A DNA stretch of 64,000 bases from Chrysomallon squamiferum (Eukaryota > Mollusca > Gastropoda > Neomphalida > Peltospiridae). The stretch lies in assembly GCA_012295275.1 (NCBI GenBank), contig CM022672.1, forward strand, positions 9,111,404 to 9,175,403, written 5' to 3'. Of the stretch, positions 41,840 through 54,159 are shown in pieces. A program made the position numbers and the translations under genes. The first letter of the stretch is position 1; each line of letters opens with the position of its first letter. The notes beneath the pieces are model-generated. The model did not search any database. It was given only the letters and a program-made list of their open reading frames with translations, and was not told the origin of the DNA.

Positions 41840-42470
41840 GGTTCACTAGTTATTAATGAAAATACATTTTTTAATTTATCGTTTCTTAACAGAACCTTTC
41901 TAATGATATAAATATACCTAATGACACTAAATAATAAATACAACTTTAGTGAGAATTCAGAAAACAAATGCTAACTACGTGTTGGTCTGAATTTCTTTTA
42001 ACAAAACAGTCAAAGCAGCGCTCTTGCTTTTCTGATTGTCTGTTTATGGCATTATTAGTATCGTCATTCCAAACTAGTTTTCCAGTTTTCACAGTGCTGT
42101 GTAGCTTGCGTCTGTCTGTCTGTGTGTCTGTACAATTAAGCCGAGGATAATTGCCTGTTGTTAGTTTTTCTTATTCTTTATGTTTACGCACAAATGTTTC
42201 TGGCTGTATATTAGTTATTGTTTTGACAATGTTTTTGTGTCCCGACTGATGTTAAATACATTTCGCTGATTTACAACACTTTATTTATTTATCTAACTAT
42301 CTCTTTATTCGTTATGTTTCATGCATTCTTTTCTCTTGCTCTGGGGAAATCCTCAAAACAGATAACAATAATAAACTAATTTCTACCTCTGGGACACACA
42401 CAAACTCTCTGCCGCGTCTTACCCCGAACCCTTCACTGCACAATAAAGATCTTTTTTTCTCTTTTCCAAT
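41840..42470. other. Mostly unique AT-rich sequence
   Basis: CTGT words near 42110-42130. No gene or motif recognised. Confidence 0.4.
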
Positions 42471-43120
42471 AGGCACATGGCATTATAACATCTTGCTGGG
42501 ACCGCCTTTGTTCATTTCGAAGACACCAAATGCGACAGTCACGTGGGAATTGGAGTCGATTTAAAGATCCTGCTCATAGCTACAACAATCTGGAACCATT
42601 ATGAGAAGCCATTGTTACTTAATGGATTTTCAAAGAACGGTTGTTGGAACATCCATGGTGGTAATTCTGTTTTAATTTGAATAACTTGCTCCCAGGTTCG
42701 CTTCAACGCGTAAGGGATTGTAGATTTGATATCTGACAATTAGAGGTGTCAATCTCGAAGCCAGGCAGAAAGCTCATTAGCAAACAGTAATGACGCCCAA
42801 AGTGCCATCTTCTGTTATTAATCACACCAATTAGCCGCACTCATCTAGAGCACAGACCTTTGCCACTTGCACCAATTTGGGTGTTAATCTGAAACGAAGA
42901 CTCGGCTCTGACAGAACCTATATTTATCGGACAGGGCAAGCATCGTGTATTCGCATTGTTTCCGTACCTGCGGCCAAAGATACAATTAGACAAATAAAGT
43001 GAGCGACTCCGAAAACATCCAAAAATCTGCTGGGCTCATCGACGTCGACAGGCAATTACAGATGAGCGATTTAATGGGAAGACGGAACAACACTCCCCGT
43101 GAATAATTGTTATTTGCTGA
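42470..43120. promoter_or_regulatory. Repeat-free island, putative regulatory element
   Basis: About 650 bp of unique sequence between two simple-repeat blocks. It contains CACGTG at 42540-42545 and several ATTAG/CAATTAG homeodomain-type cores around 42740-42840. No reading frame longer than about 60 codons crosses it. It is one of the longest repeat-free stretches in the window. Confidence 0.45.
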
Positions 43121-43147
43121 AATATATTATGTTGTAAGTGATCAGTG

Positions 43148-43179
<32 letters not shown>

Positions 43180-43280
43180 AAATTAATGAAAAAATGAAAA
43201 AAAATGTTTACACACATCACACACACACACACACACACACACACAAATAGACTCACACACACACACACACACACTCATGT
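43148..43280. repeat. Poly(A) and (CA)n tracts
   Basis: A-run at 43148-43177 and CA units at 43210-43274. Confidence 0.95.
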
Positions 43281-43607
43281 GTATATATGTATAACGAAGT
43301 ATGGATTTTATGAAAATACATTTGTAATAAAAACAAGAAATAGATTTGTCTGGTTTATGAAGTGCACTGAGTATCTTTTCTCTCCATTTTTAGATGGTAG
43401 AAAATTGGAATAAAAACAAATAAATCGATTATTGTTATCGAAATGATTACTGTTTTTTTTTTTTTTAATTTTTTTTTATTTTTGCAAATCTTGTTTTAGA
43501 TGATATTGATTAATTAATTTATTTTATTTTGATTGTTTTTATTATTATTTATTGATTTTAAATATTGATTTTAATATTAAAATAATAATAACAATAATAA
43601 TGAACAT

Positions 43608-43609
43608 GA

Positions 43610-43644
<35 letters not shown>

Positions 43645-43712
43645 TTGCTGCTACTACTACTACTACTGCTACTACTACTACTACTAATAATAATAATCAT
43701 AATCATAATCAT
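43608..43712. repeat. (ACT)n-(AAT)n compound microsatellite
   Basis: ACT units with two GCT interruptions, then AAT and CATAAT units. Confidence 0.93.
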
Positions 43713-43799
43713 AATAATAATTCCCGTTTCGTTTTCTTTCTTCTTTCACTTTACTAAATATTTTTGCGAAAGCTAAAGATATGATGAACAGATTTGAGC

Positions 43800-44540
43800 A
43801 GAAAAGAAAGCAACGCAGGATAATATAAATTTACGCTAAACTTTAATTTTATCAAAAAATTCCTCAAATCGAAGTGAATAGTGCGTCGTCCAAAGAAATA
43901 AAATATTTCTATCTTGGCTAGGTAGTACTAAATAAGAGTTCGGTATGTGACATATATACATGTGTGTGTGTATGTCTGTGTTTGTGTGTGTGCGTGCGTG
44001 TGCGTGCTTGTTACTAATTGAAGTTATATGCATATAAAAGATTCACCGTGTGGTGAGAACATTATTTTTTATTATTATTATTTCTTTTTAAATCGGAGTT
44101 CACAGAAATAGCTATAATGAGAAAGTCGGTAAACATTCTTTCGTTAATGAATTAATTCATAATGATTCAATTCATTTCCAAACTCTCATACGTCAGTTTT
44201 GTATTAGTTATCTCTCACAGAACCTGCATATATCGTAATGTCAATTTTCTTATTAGTGTCAGCCCCGAAATTTCAAGTGTTAAGTCTAACAACGTTTAAA
44301 ATTGTCAAGTGTTTCTTTTTAAAGTATCTTACTGGTACTAAACTGACACTGATAGTTTCTTACACAGGATTTGTCAGTAAGGTTAAACAGAAGGTATTAA
44401 CTTAGTCTTCCCAATTATAATGTCATGCCACTGTTACTGGTATGCTTTCTATAGGAAGACATTCTGGGCACTGACATATAATTAGTTTGAATCTAAATGT
44501 ATGTTCTGATGATTGTATTTTTCTTATTGGTAAGGAAGAG
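43800..44540. other. AT-rich unique sequence, no gene
   Basis: A TG-rich patch at 43961-44005 and otherwise unremarkable sequence. Confidence 0.4.
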
Positions 44541-44546
44541 AAAAAA

Positions 44547-44790
44547 ATTAGATAACGATTTTACTCTGTTCTTTTGTATTTGAGAGAGATTAGAGAATTC
44601 TAACATTTTGTTATTTCCAAGAATAATTAGAGAATGACATCGTTTTATTCTGTCCTAGGATAATTTGAAAACGATTTTATTTTATTACGTCCAGTGATAA
44701 TTACAGAATGATATTATTTTATTCTCTCTGTGAATAATTATAAAATGATTTATTTTATTCTGTCCTAGAATAATTACCAATTTATTCTGG
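44547..44790. repeat. Degenerate 36-38-bp minisatellite
   Basis: At least four clear head-to-tail units, each beginning ATAATTA and containing ATTTTATTCT then a TGTCCTAG-like end, start near 44622, 44660, 44697 and 44734. Partial units lie on both sides. The unit length is 36-38 bp, so it is not a microsatellite. Confidence 0.75.
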
Positions 44791-45003
44791 TTGAATAGAT
44801 AGTATTCTGCTGTATTTGAAGATAATAAGATAACGATAGTGCCTATAATTATTTGAGAATCTGATGATTTATGTGATCATTTTAAAGCTTTAATATAACA
44901 GTTTGTAGGATTTTTTAATAACCGTTTATATAGCATCTGATACAGTGATATCCAGTCCAAAATTAGTTATTTTGCTATTTATATTTAGAAAAGGAGAAAA
45001 ACC

Positions 45004-45004
<1 letters not shown>

Positions 45005-45059
<55 letters not shown>

Positions 45060-45230
45060 TAAAAAAAAAAACAAATAGCTACAAAAAAATAACAACAAAT
45101 AACATAAAAATTTAAAAATTTATAGAACAATCCACTAAAGAAAAAAAAATTGCAATGCAAAAAAAAAAAAAAAATAAAAAAAGCAACAACAAGAACAATA
45201 ACAATAAAAAAACACACACAAAAAAACGTA
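45005..45230. repeat. (AAT)n tract and A-rich DNA
   Basis: AAT units at 45006-45056, then A-runs with CAA words. Confidence 0.9.
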
Positions 45231-45760
45231 TTTGTATCATCGTTGTAATCGTAATATCGACGTATTATTAATCAAGCATGCGGAACGTGGCGTCAGCTCT
45301 CTCTTTGATAACGTAATACCTCTACAACGATCATTTCAAACAGTTTTTTAATCAGTTTGCCTCGCATAATGTAATCTTTGTTTATCATTCACAACTATGT
45401 GTTAAGTATTATTTTAACAGTTCACTTATCTAAACGTGGGACATGTGTTGTAGCTCTAATGACTGGCTTTAAAATCAGAGCATTGTTGTTATTGTCGATG
45501 GTGCTATAGTTAATGGGATCGCTTCTCTGTGTCGACCTCATGAGCTGAATTTAATGTTTGTTGTCTTCAGATGTACTCTCTTTCTTTTGAATATATGTAA
45601 AAAAAAAATATATATATATATATTTGTTTTCTGTGATGTGCAGATAAATCACAATAATGCTTATTTTGGAAGGACAGATTACATAACTATTTTTATAATT
45701 TCTAGATTGTGATTTCTGTTGATGTTATAATTATTATGTTCTTCAGACTAATTTATTTTG

Positions 45761-45869
45761 TTTTAATTCAATACGACTTGGAAGTAGATTCCGATTGTTT
45801 GTAATTATGAATATTTCAGAGAAAGATTCTCTATGATAATTTTTATTTATTTATTTATTTATTTATTTA
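45761..45869. repeat. 109-bp dispersed repeat, copy 1, with (ATTT)n tail
   Basis: Matches 47871-47979 over its whole length: TTTTAA, GATTGTTT-TAATTAT, TTCAGAGAAA-ATTCTC, then TTTA units. The (ATTT)n tail after a common body suggests the 3' end of a retroposon, but no coding part is visible. Confidence 0.7.
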
Positions 45870-45949
45870 ACCAATGCCGTTACCATAATCTAAAGTTGTC
45901 ATAATTATTTATTTATTTATTAATTTTGTTTATCTATTTAGCTATTTAT

Positions 45950-45952
45950 TTG

Positions 45953-45999
<47 letters not shown>

Positions 46000-46036
46000 C
46001 ATCATCATCATCATTATTATTATTGTTGTTGTTGTT
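45950..46036. repeat. (ATT)n-(ATC)n-(TTG)n tract
   Basis: About 50 bp of ATT, then ATC, ATT and GTT units. Confidence 0.93.
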
Positions 46037-46184
46037 AACGTCATCATCGCCACCACAACCGTCATTCATATCACATCGTTGATAACCTTTACAATAAAAC
46101 TATCCAAAACCATAAAACAAGAAGCGCTAATTACCCAATGTTTTAATTACAAATTGACTAAACTATATCATCATCATTAACAGC

Positions 46185-46560
46185 CGAACAGTCGACGCAA
46201 ATGGCCGCTCCTGTTACCTAATACCTGTTACGCAAAGGCGTAATAGCACGGCCACATTTAGCCGTATTGTGATAGCAACATGATACCAGGCAGGAAGGAG
46301 GCGAGAACCCGCGATGGTGCAATATCATAACGACCCGCTGACGATAGATGCCATAAAGATGAAACAATCCAGGATCAACAAAATCATCAGGACAAAGTCA
46401 TTTCACAGCGGGGCGATGGTTTCAGGTTGATGGTGCTCGGCCACATGCCTCGATTTGCATACAAACGAGAGGTGTAGAATTCAGTCTTGTTTGTGTCGTG
46501 TTCGTACGCTGTGGTTGCTTCGTCAGTGTGAGTGTGGTTAGATATACCGTGTCATCGGAA
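46185..46560. promoter_or_regulatory. Repeat-free island with POU octamer
   Basis: CpG-containing unique sequence between (ATT)n and (GAT)n tracts. The POU octamer ATTTGCAT is at 46453-46460. Short words GTTACCTAATACCTGTTACG form a near tandem pair at 46214-46233. Confidence 0.4.
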
Positions 46561-46568
46561 TTAGAAAT

Positions 46569-46707
46569 GAACAGGCGTAGTGATGCTGATGATTATGATA
46601 ATAATAATGATAGTGATGATGATGATATTAATATTAATAATAATGATGATTATGACGACGATGATGGTAGAATAATAATTATAATGATGATGATGATAAT
46701 CATCCTA

Positions 46708-46739
<32 letters not shown>

Positions 46740-46866
46740 GATGAAGAAGAAAAAGAAGAAAAGAAAAAGAAGATTAAAAACAAATAATCAATTAAAAATG
46801 CCCTTTATTTTGACATTTTCTTTTAGACAGATTTATAAGGTTTGTAAATTACAATTTTGCCAAAAC

Positions 46867-46910
<44 letters not shown>
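46569..46910. repeat. GAT/AAT triplets and (TA)n
   Basis: GAT, AAT and AAG units at 46580-46775 and pure TA at 46868-46908. The Asp/Asn/Ile-rich frames here come from the triplets. Confidence 0.92.
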
Positions 46911-47239
46911 TAGGTATTAAACCGATACCAAAAATTTAATGTGAAGAACTGATAAAAAAAAGAAAAAAAAAAATTGGTATATTATTTAAAAAGTAAAAGA
47001 ACAGCAAAAAGAAACAAAATACAACATAATAATTTTTATTTTATTAATATCGTCATTTCGCAACCTTTGTATTTCTTTCTTATTGTCCTCCGTACCACTT
47101 ACAAACACCTCTCAAATATAATTCTTAAAACATTTCACACAGGATCATACTATGCCAAACGTCTGTTAAAACTTTTTTTTCCAATTTATTCTTTCCCAAA
47201 CACCATTCACTCAACTATCACAAGCAAGCAAAGAGCAAA

Positions 47240-47640
47240 ACGGAATCCTCTTCCAGAAATGGCAGTAAATAGCTCGGAGGGAAATGTCACCAAAGGAAGA
47301 ACTTCAATCAGCTATCTGTTTACAGTGAAACATATTCGGGCGACAGTTTAATGGTAATTAAAAACCAATAAGACTGCAGTCAATTGAATAAATATCTCGA
47401 GTGCACAAATGACAACAATTTGGTCTGAGAGCTCTTCTCTCGTTGCTAGATCAGGGAACCGACTGGTGATAGAAAGAAATCGGTATTATCTCCTATAGAC
47501 AATCCATTGAAAAGCGCGCCTGCATTGGATTTGCCTCTTTGCTTGTGATTAGATTCAATTAAACTGGCAAACGTAACTTTTCTCCCATCGTTCAGAATTC
47601 AACGGTTTTTAAACACAGAATTAATTGGATCTTCTTGACA
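47240..47640. promoter_or_regulatory. Repeat-free island, putative regulatory element
   Basis: Contains several homeodomain-type cores (GGTAATTAAAAACC near 47355, GTCAATTGAATAAA near 47380, TTCAATTAAACTGG near 47555). Confidence 0.4.
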
Positions 47641-47870
47641 CGTCTTTTATTGGGAAACAACTCTTCAGAACTATTGACGGAAAAAAGAAGAGGAGAGAAA
47701 AGGTCTGAGAATTGAACACATTGTTTGTGTATACAGTAGTGGAAGAAAGTGTGCCCCCCGGTGTAGTAATGAATAATCTTTCAAAAATCTGCTCACTGTC
47801 ACGAGGTGTTTGGCTGTAAAAGTTCGTGAGGTTGTTCAAAGTTTTCTACGTTAATATATATATATATATA

Positions 47871-47979
47871 TTTTAACTGAATATGATTTCGAAGCAGATT
47901 AGGATTGTTTATAATTATAAATAATTCAGAGAAAAATTCTCGGTGATTATTTATTTATTTATTTCTTTATTTATTTATT
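47871..47979. repeat. 109-bp dispersed repeat, copy 2, with (ATTT)n tail
   Basis: Diverged copy of 45761-45869 in the same orientation, 2.1 kb away. Similarity starts abruptly at TTTTAA after a (TA)n tract. Confidence 0.7.
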
Positions 47980-48220
47980 ACAAATCAATACAGTGATAAT
48001 AATCTTCGACATCATCTATTATCATTATTTACTAATACTACTGCTAAAAAAGTATCATTATTTTGTTCTTATTATTACTATTGTTGTTGTTGCAAATATT
48101 ATTATTAACGTCTTCTTCACAACCTATATATTCTTGATAAAATATAATTCGTATTATTTTTTACTAGAAAGAAAATTACAATGATACTAACAAAATAATT
48201 GGATAATGATTATATAGGTT

Positions 48221-48508
48221 CAGGTTCCCTTTTCCGAAGGTCCGACATCCGAAAGGTTCTGAAATCCGAAAAAGTACAATGTTCAAATTGTTCTGCATAA
48301 ATATACTTCATTTTAAGCACCAAGTTATTTAAAATAATATATTAAAATTTCATGAAGACTATTTGTATAAGCTCTATTTTAAATATAAATGGAATTCGTA
48401 TTTAAACTTTGATCCTATTTTCCGACTATTTCATTATATTCCAAAATCAAAAAAATTCCTAAATCCGAAACATTTCCCAAGCATTTTGGATAAAGAATTC
48501 TCAGTTGT
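48221..48508. mobile_element. Tigger/pogo-like MITE (candidate)
   Basis: About 288 bp bounded by inverted ends. The left end starts CAGGTTCCC, then TTCCGAAGGTCC, then repeated ATCCGAAA words. The right end in reverse complement starts CAACTGAGAATTC, then TTATCCAAAATGCTTGGG and TTTCGGATT. Reiterated TCCGAAA/TTTCGGA words inside the termini, a non-coding middle and a TA next to the right end are the features I remember from non-autonomous Tigger-type elements of mammals. It has no transposase frame. The family assignment is from memory and unverified. Confidence 0.6.
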
Positions 48509-48509
48509 A

Positions 48510-49054
48510 TAATAAAAAGAAGAACAAATCTAAAGTTTGAAGAGGTTTGTATTGATTCAGAATTTCATATTAAAAATGTTTGCTATGATCTGTATGTGAA
48601 AAAATGAAGAAGAAATGAACAGTGTATTTAATATAATTTTAGTAAAAACGAATAATTTAATGAAAAGCATCAAAAAAGCTCCATAGTGAATGCAGACTTA
48701 AAATGATATGTAAGTCTTCAAAATATATACTTATTTATAAAATTCAATAAATATTTTAATTTATATCAGTATATTATTATTAAAATAATGATCAGTCATA
48801 TGCATTTCAATTAATTATAAAAATAATTAGATTATCTTCTCTTTAAAGATTACTTAATGTAACGGAAGGTTTATAATCTCAATATTATTTATTTAAAAGA
48901 GAACAAATATGTATAGAAACGGTATCAGAAGTAAAAGACGAGTGACAGACATATAAAGGGACAGACAGAAATAAAAGAAAGACAGATAATAAGAGAAAGA
49001 GAGATAGACAATATAGAAAAAACTGAAATAAATAAATGAAGTAGATTAGGGAAT

Positions 49055-49105
<51 letters not shown>

Positions 49106-49250
49106 TAGGCAGAAACATTAATATACATATACAAAGACATGAAATAAAATATATTTGACGAGAAAGACAAAGAAACAGGATTTCTCAGCTGCACTAGAGA
49201 AAGAAAAGGAAAAACCGGACACCGAACTGTTTGAGCACAAACAACAAACA
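48510..49250. other. AT-rich DNA with (CA)n
   Basis: CA units at 49058-49100, GACAGA words at 48945-49010. No gene. Confidence 0.5.
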
Positions 49251-49770
49251 GAAATGTATTCCTCTCATGATCGCGTTTAACCCCTCACAAAAAGAGTTCA
49301 AAACTTCCTTCAAAAGTTTCATCTTCGCTTCATTTAGTTCGATGATGAATCTTTTCAGCGGAATTGCTGTTTAATTTGGCGATAAAATCCCTCTTCAATG
49401 GAGGTGAATTACTTGGCATCTCACGAGCTAATAGAATGACCTTTTACAACTATTAGTTCCTTCTGTGGGTCCCTTTCGAATTAAACATCTCCAAGTGGTT
49501 TCCACAATGGAGTCCAAGACTCAATAAACACAAATGTTTTGACACCATAATATAAAAAGTGTTAGTTTCTTAACAGGTTTGGAACGGAGCGTGATGTACT
49601 TCAGTGGCTGTGGCAGACGTTGTAGCTGTCGTAGGCAACAGGCTCGACTCTCAACGGCTGACAGTTGTCTCTATTCAAGTATAATCACTATTCTGTGTCT
49701 CGCTACTGGTTCATTAAAGCAATGACTTGGTATATTTAATGTCGTCTATAAAAGGTGTATTTATAAGTGA
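49250..49770. promoter_or_regulatory. Repeat-free island, putative regulatory element
   Basis: Unique sequence with TTTAATTTGGCG and GAATTACTTGG near 49370-49415, and AATTAAACATC near 49480. No coding signal. Confidence 0.38.
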
Positions 49771-49928
49771 TACTGGCTCTTAATAAAGAACAGTAGAAGG
49801 ATTTCTCTATGAAATCGCTGTTTGTAACAAATGCTGTGACATTTAAGGGATATAATAATAAAATATCCTTAAGTATCTGTAAGTAAAAAATAAATAACTG
49901 TCTGTTTTAGAATTTATTTTATACTGAG

Positions 49929-49929
<1 letters not shown>

Positions 49930-49984
<55 letters not shown>
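49930..49984. repeat. (TA)n microsatellite
   Basis: 55 bp of pure TA. Confidence 0.97.
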
Positions 49985-49987
<3 letters not shown>

Positions 49988-50249
49988 TTTACTATTTTTT
50001 TTAATTTAATGTTTGAATTTCTGTTTTATAGTTTTACTGGAATTAAGAAATATTTTTAATATAATAAGAGATTTGGAGATCTTTCTTAACGGCCTCTACT
50101 CCTGACTGAAATGAAATACCAACAGCAAGAAAGGGAGAAAACAAGATAATGAAGAAAAAGAAGATAATAATAACAACAGACTAATAAAATAATCAGACAA
50201 ACAAACAAACATATATATATATTTGACAAAATTATACAAAATTATACAA

Positions 50250-50489
<240 letters not shown>

Positions 50490-51410
50490 TTTCTACGAAT
50501 CTAACAGCATTAGCAGCAACTGCACCTGACTTAAGTTAGCCGTTTTAAGCAACATGTTTTTTTGTCATTTTGGAATTCGATAGTTGGATACAACACGTAA
50601 GCAAAACAAAACAAGCGTGTAGACGATTTAGCTTTAGGGAAATCATTTAGAGTAAGGCCGGCGAAATAAGAAAAAAAACAGCAAAAAATAAGGAAAATAA
50701 AATAAATAAAAAAATGTTAAGCATCATGGAAATGCAATATGTTTATTTGCTCCTCCTGTATAATGGGCGTTTCAATTAAGTCATTCATTTCACTGCAAGC
50801 TTTCGGAAACCAAACCATCTCGGCTGTTTCGTTTCTGAACGAAATGCCAGGCACATATTTATGTAAACCAGGTGTTTGCTTTAGGCTGAGGGATTAAATT
50901 AATTTTATATATGTTTATTGAAACTCTTAATATGTTTTCTTCCACTAACTCTGCACCCAGTTTTGTTTGATATATTACACGGAATAGGATTGTGTTGTAA
51001 AAGCTTTTTGTAATCATTTTCTTGTCACTGTCAGAGATACTCATCTATAAACTACTTTATACGAGTAAGAACGGGAATAAATCCAGAACAAATAGCAAGA
51101 ATGAATGTTATAATAGCATGTGTTTTAGGGTTTTTAAATTTATTTATCGAATATAAAAAAAGAAAACGTAAATAGAATAGTTTTAAGACCTTGGAAGAAA
51201 CGTCATGAATGAAACGCAAAGTGATTCGAAAAGATATGCTAATTGTAATTTGTTTATGTATAAATAAATAAGTAAGTAAACAAATAAACAAATCTATTTG
51301 AAATTTAGAATCTATTGTAATTTCACGTAGAAGTAAAATGACATGATTATTTCTAATATTATAACATTTATTGTTGAAACCAGGCATTTGGTCAGGCTAA
51401 CGTTCTGTCT
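50490..51410. other. AT-rich unique sequence, no gene
   Basis: Frames of 61-111 codons on the minus strand (51044-50859, 51387-51052) are Ile/Lys/Phe-rich and unrecognisable. Confidence 0.4.
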
Positions 51411-51420
51411 GTGTGTGTGT

Positions 51421-51421
51421 G

Positions 51422-51502
<81 letters not shown>
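51421..51502. repeat. (TA)n microsatellite with ACATAT core
   Basis: TA units interrupted by three ATATAC words near 51454-51470. CT/CTGT words follow at 51510-51660. Confidence 0.96.
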
Positions 51503-51507
<5 letters not shown>

Positions 51508-51740
51508 TGTGCATGTCTGCCTCTGTCTTCCTCTCTGACTGCTTTTTTTCACAATTTCCTTATCTTGCAACGTCTTTTTCTCTTATCTGTGTCTGTCTCT
51601 CTGTCTGTCTGTTTCTCTCTCTTTGTCTCTGTATCTGCCTCTCCATTTGTCCACCTCTCTTTTTCCGTGTCTGTCTTACATAACTTACTGCCTCGGTTAT
51701 TTAAATGTCTTTATCGCACATCTTCCAAACATTTCTTCAT

Positions 51741-52028
51741 TCACCAAGCATCCGCGTTATCAAAACGTTGTAAGTATACTGCAATGAGTTTACCTTCCAA
51801 TTGCCTGACTAATTCCAGGAATGCGGAGGTCTGCATTGCTGACGGTAATGTCTCTGTCGCGATGACGATCCTTTCGACATTTAGAAAGTGCTGTTGCAAA
51901 TCAAACCAGGCACTTACACTGATATTGCTTGCAAATGTGTGACCCGCCTTTTTCAGTGTGATCTGCAAGAGGTCCAGTAAAATGGTTTTATGGCTTCCAT
52001 GTTGCACAAACTGCATTAGCCTGAGCAT
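51741..52028 (-). CDS. Unidentified protein-like frame; possible orphan exon or gene remnant
   Basis: 95 codons from an ATG, with the frame open for 19 more codons upstream to a TAG at 52086-52088. The composition is protein-like: balanced hydrophobic and charged residues, several Leu-rich amphipathic stretches (LLDLLQITLKKAG, FLELVRQLEGKLIAVYLQRF) suggestive of helical repeats, and no homopolymer. It lies in non-repetitive DNA. A possible acceptor (TACTACAG, AG at 52041-52040) and donor (TTG|GTGAAT, GT at 51744-51743) would make an exon of 295 bp, but the acceptor has no pyrimidine tract. I do not recognise the family. It may be an exon of a neighbouring gene, a processed remnant or chance. 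Confidence 0.33.
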   Translation of the reverse strand: MLRLMQFVQHGSHKTILLDLLQITLKKAGHTFASNISVSAWFDLQQHFLNVERIVIATETLPSAMQTSAFLELVRQLEGKLIAVYLQRFDNADAW

Positions 52029-52144
52029 TATTCCTAAAGCTGTAGTAATTTCTGCCGTAGTATATTGTTTTGTGTTGGCATTTTGCTAGTTGAAAACATG
52101 TGTTCTTTGATTTGTAATGTCCATCAGTATTCAGTATCTTAATT

Positions 52145-52385
<241 letters not shown>

Positions 52386-52559
52386 TACGAAAAATCCAAT
52401 AGATTTAAAGAAAAATACTTTCTTTTAATTATTATATAAAACTAATACTAAAAACTAATTTTATTCAGACGTAATCTGTTTTACGTAAACAGAGATGACA
52501 CAGCTGACAAAGCAATAATACAAATGTTCAACAAACATCTCATTCTTCCTTTAAAATTT

Positions 52560-53010
52560 CACATAATATATCACTTCCCTTTCCGGAACGAAATGTCACT
52601 AATTAGTCCCAATAAAAGGGAAAAAATGTGACAAACATACTATTAAGAGTGGACCCTCTTCCCGTCCGCACTTCAGAAGGATTCGGGTTCCCATCTGTGA
52701 TGTTTCCCGAGAGACCGTCAACCCATTTTGGAACAATCGTCCCCCACCCTTCCCGTAATTGTCTTCAAGATCTCTTCGCATTATCCGAGGATAGAGACTT
52801 CGTGCGGCTCGCGTAGAAACAATGGCGTCAAGTTCTATTTTGACTGGTTCCTTTCAATTTGAAAATTTTGATTTCTTTCTCGCACAATGAAGCAATGAAC
52901 GCGGGTTTAACGTTCTCGAAGCAGACGACGGGTACTGAAAGCGCGGACTGCTTATTAGCAGACGGCGATGATAGCTGGTGTCGCATCCCTTGTTATAAAT
53001 CATAACAATT
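52560..53010. promoter_or_regulatory. Repeat-free island with ACTAATTAGT palindrome
   Basis: The perfect palindrome ACTAATTAGT at 52598-52607 is a paired TAAT homeodomain site. CpG density rises at 52880-52990. It ends at a poly(T) run. Confidence 0.42.
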
Positions 53011-53029
53011 ACTCGTCAATTATGGACGT

Positions 53030-53056
53030 TTTTTTTTTTTTTTTTTTTTTTTTTTA
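53030..53056. repeat. Poly(T) run
   Basis: Closes the 52560-53010 island. Confidence 0.95.
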
Positions 53057-53059
53057 GTT

Positions 53060-53334
53060 CTAAATGCAAGGTTTGCTGGGAGAATTTTTAAAGTAAAATG
53101 TAATGTCGATATGACAGTTGTCTTCAGCATTTAGAGAGAATGTACGTAGATCAACAACATGTTTAGTTCGTTAATGTTTTAAAGGATCATTGTAATTTAC
53201 TTGTATTGTTTTATTTCAGAACATTTTTATTTTGCTTTCAGGCTAAAATTATTACTTTCTTTATGACTCTTTGAATTAACAACCAAATAAACTGTTAATG
53301 TCTTTTATTTATTTAATTATTCATTATAAATACA

Positions 53335-53403
<69 letters not shown>

Positions 53404-53870
53404 GTTGTTGTTGTTGTTGATATATTTATTTAAATACTTTCTTTTTTTTTTTTTTCCTTTCAAACTAATTTTAATTTTACAGTTTATATATATTTAAATA
53501 TAAACCATGTTATTGTTAAATTTTATATTCCTTACTTTTGTATTTTCACATGAAATGTTCTGGCAAGATATTTACTTCCCAGCTTTTTAAATATATATAT
53601 TATTATTATTATTATTATTTTTAAAATTTATATTAAATTTTCAGTCTGTGCTAAGATACTTTATGAAATATTTACTGTAGCGTAATTTAATATTTTTATT
53701 TTCAGACTTATTTTATTACTTATATCTAATTTCAGATAATCTCAGTAGAGCTGGACTGAAATATTATCTTTCATGTGAAAACTTATTTACATTAAATATT
53801 TTCTCTTCGATTTTCTTAAATGTAAATGCATATACACAATTATATATATTCTCATATCTATCTGTATACT

Positions 53871-53960
<90 letters not shown>
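53060..53960. other. AT-rich DNA with (ATT)n and (GA)n
   Basis: ATT units at 53336-53402 passing into TTG, and pure GA at 53875-53958. The rest is AT-rich without a gene. Confidence 0.6.
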
Positions 53961-54159
53961 ATATCTAGACATCCGTTTAAAAACTTTCATACACACAGGC
54001 AGACCGAACTAAACGAATTCATCTTAATTTTATTTTTGACATTTGCTATATTTACAAGTATTCACAAGAGTGTCTTTCAGTTACTTCCTCGACACTTTTT
54101 TTCTCAGTCGAAAGAGATAGAAACAATACTCAGTAATTCTTTATTCGTCATGAAACGAT

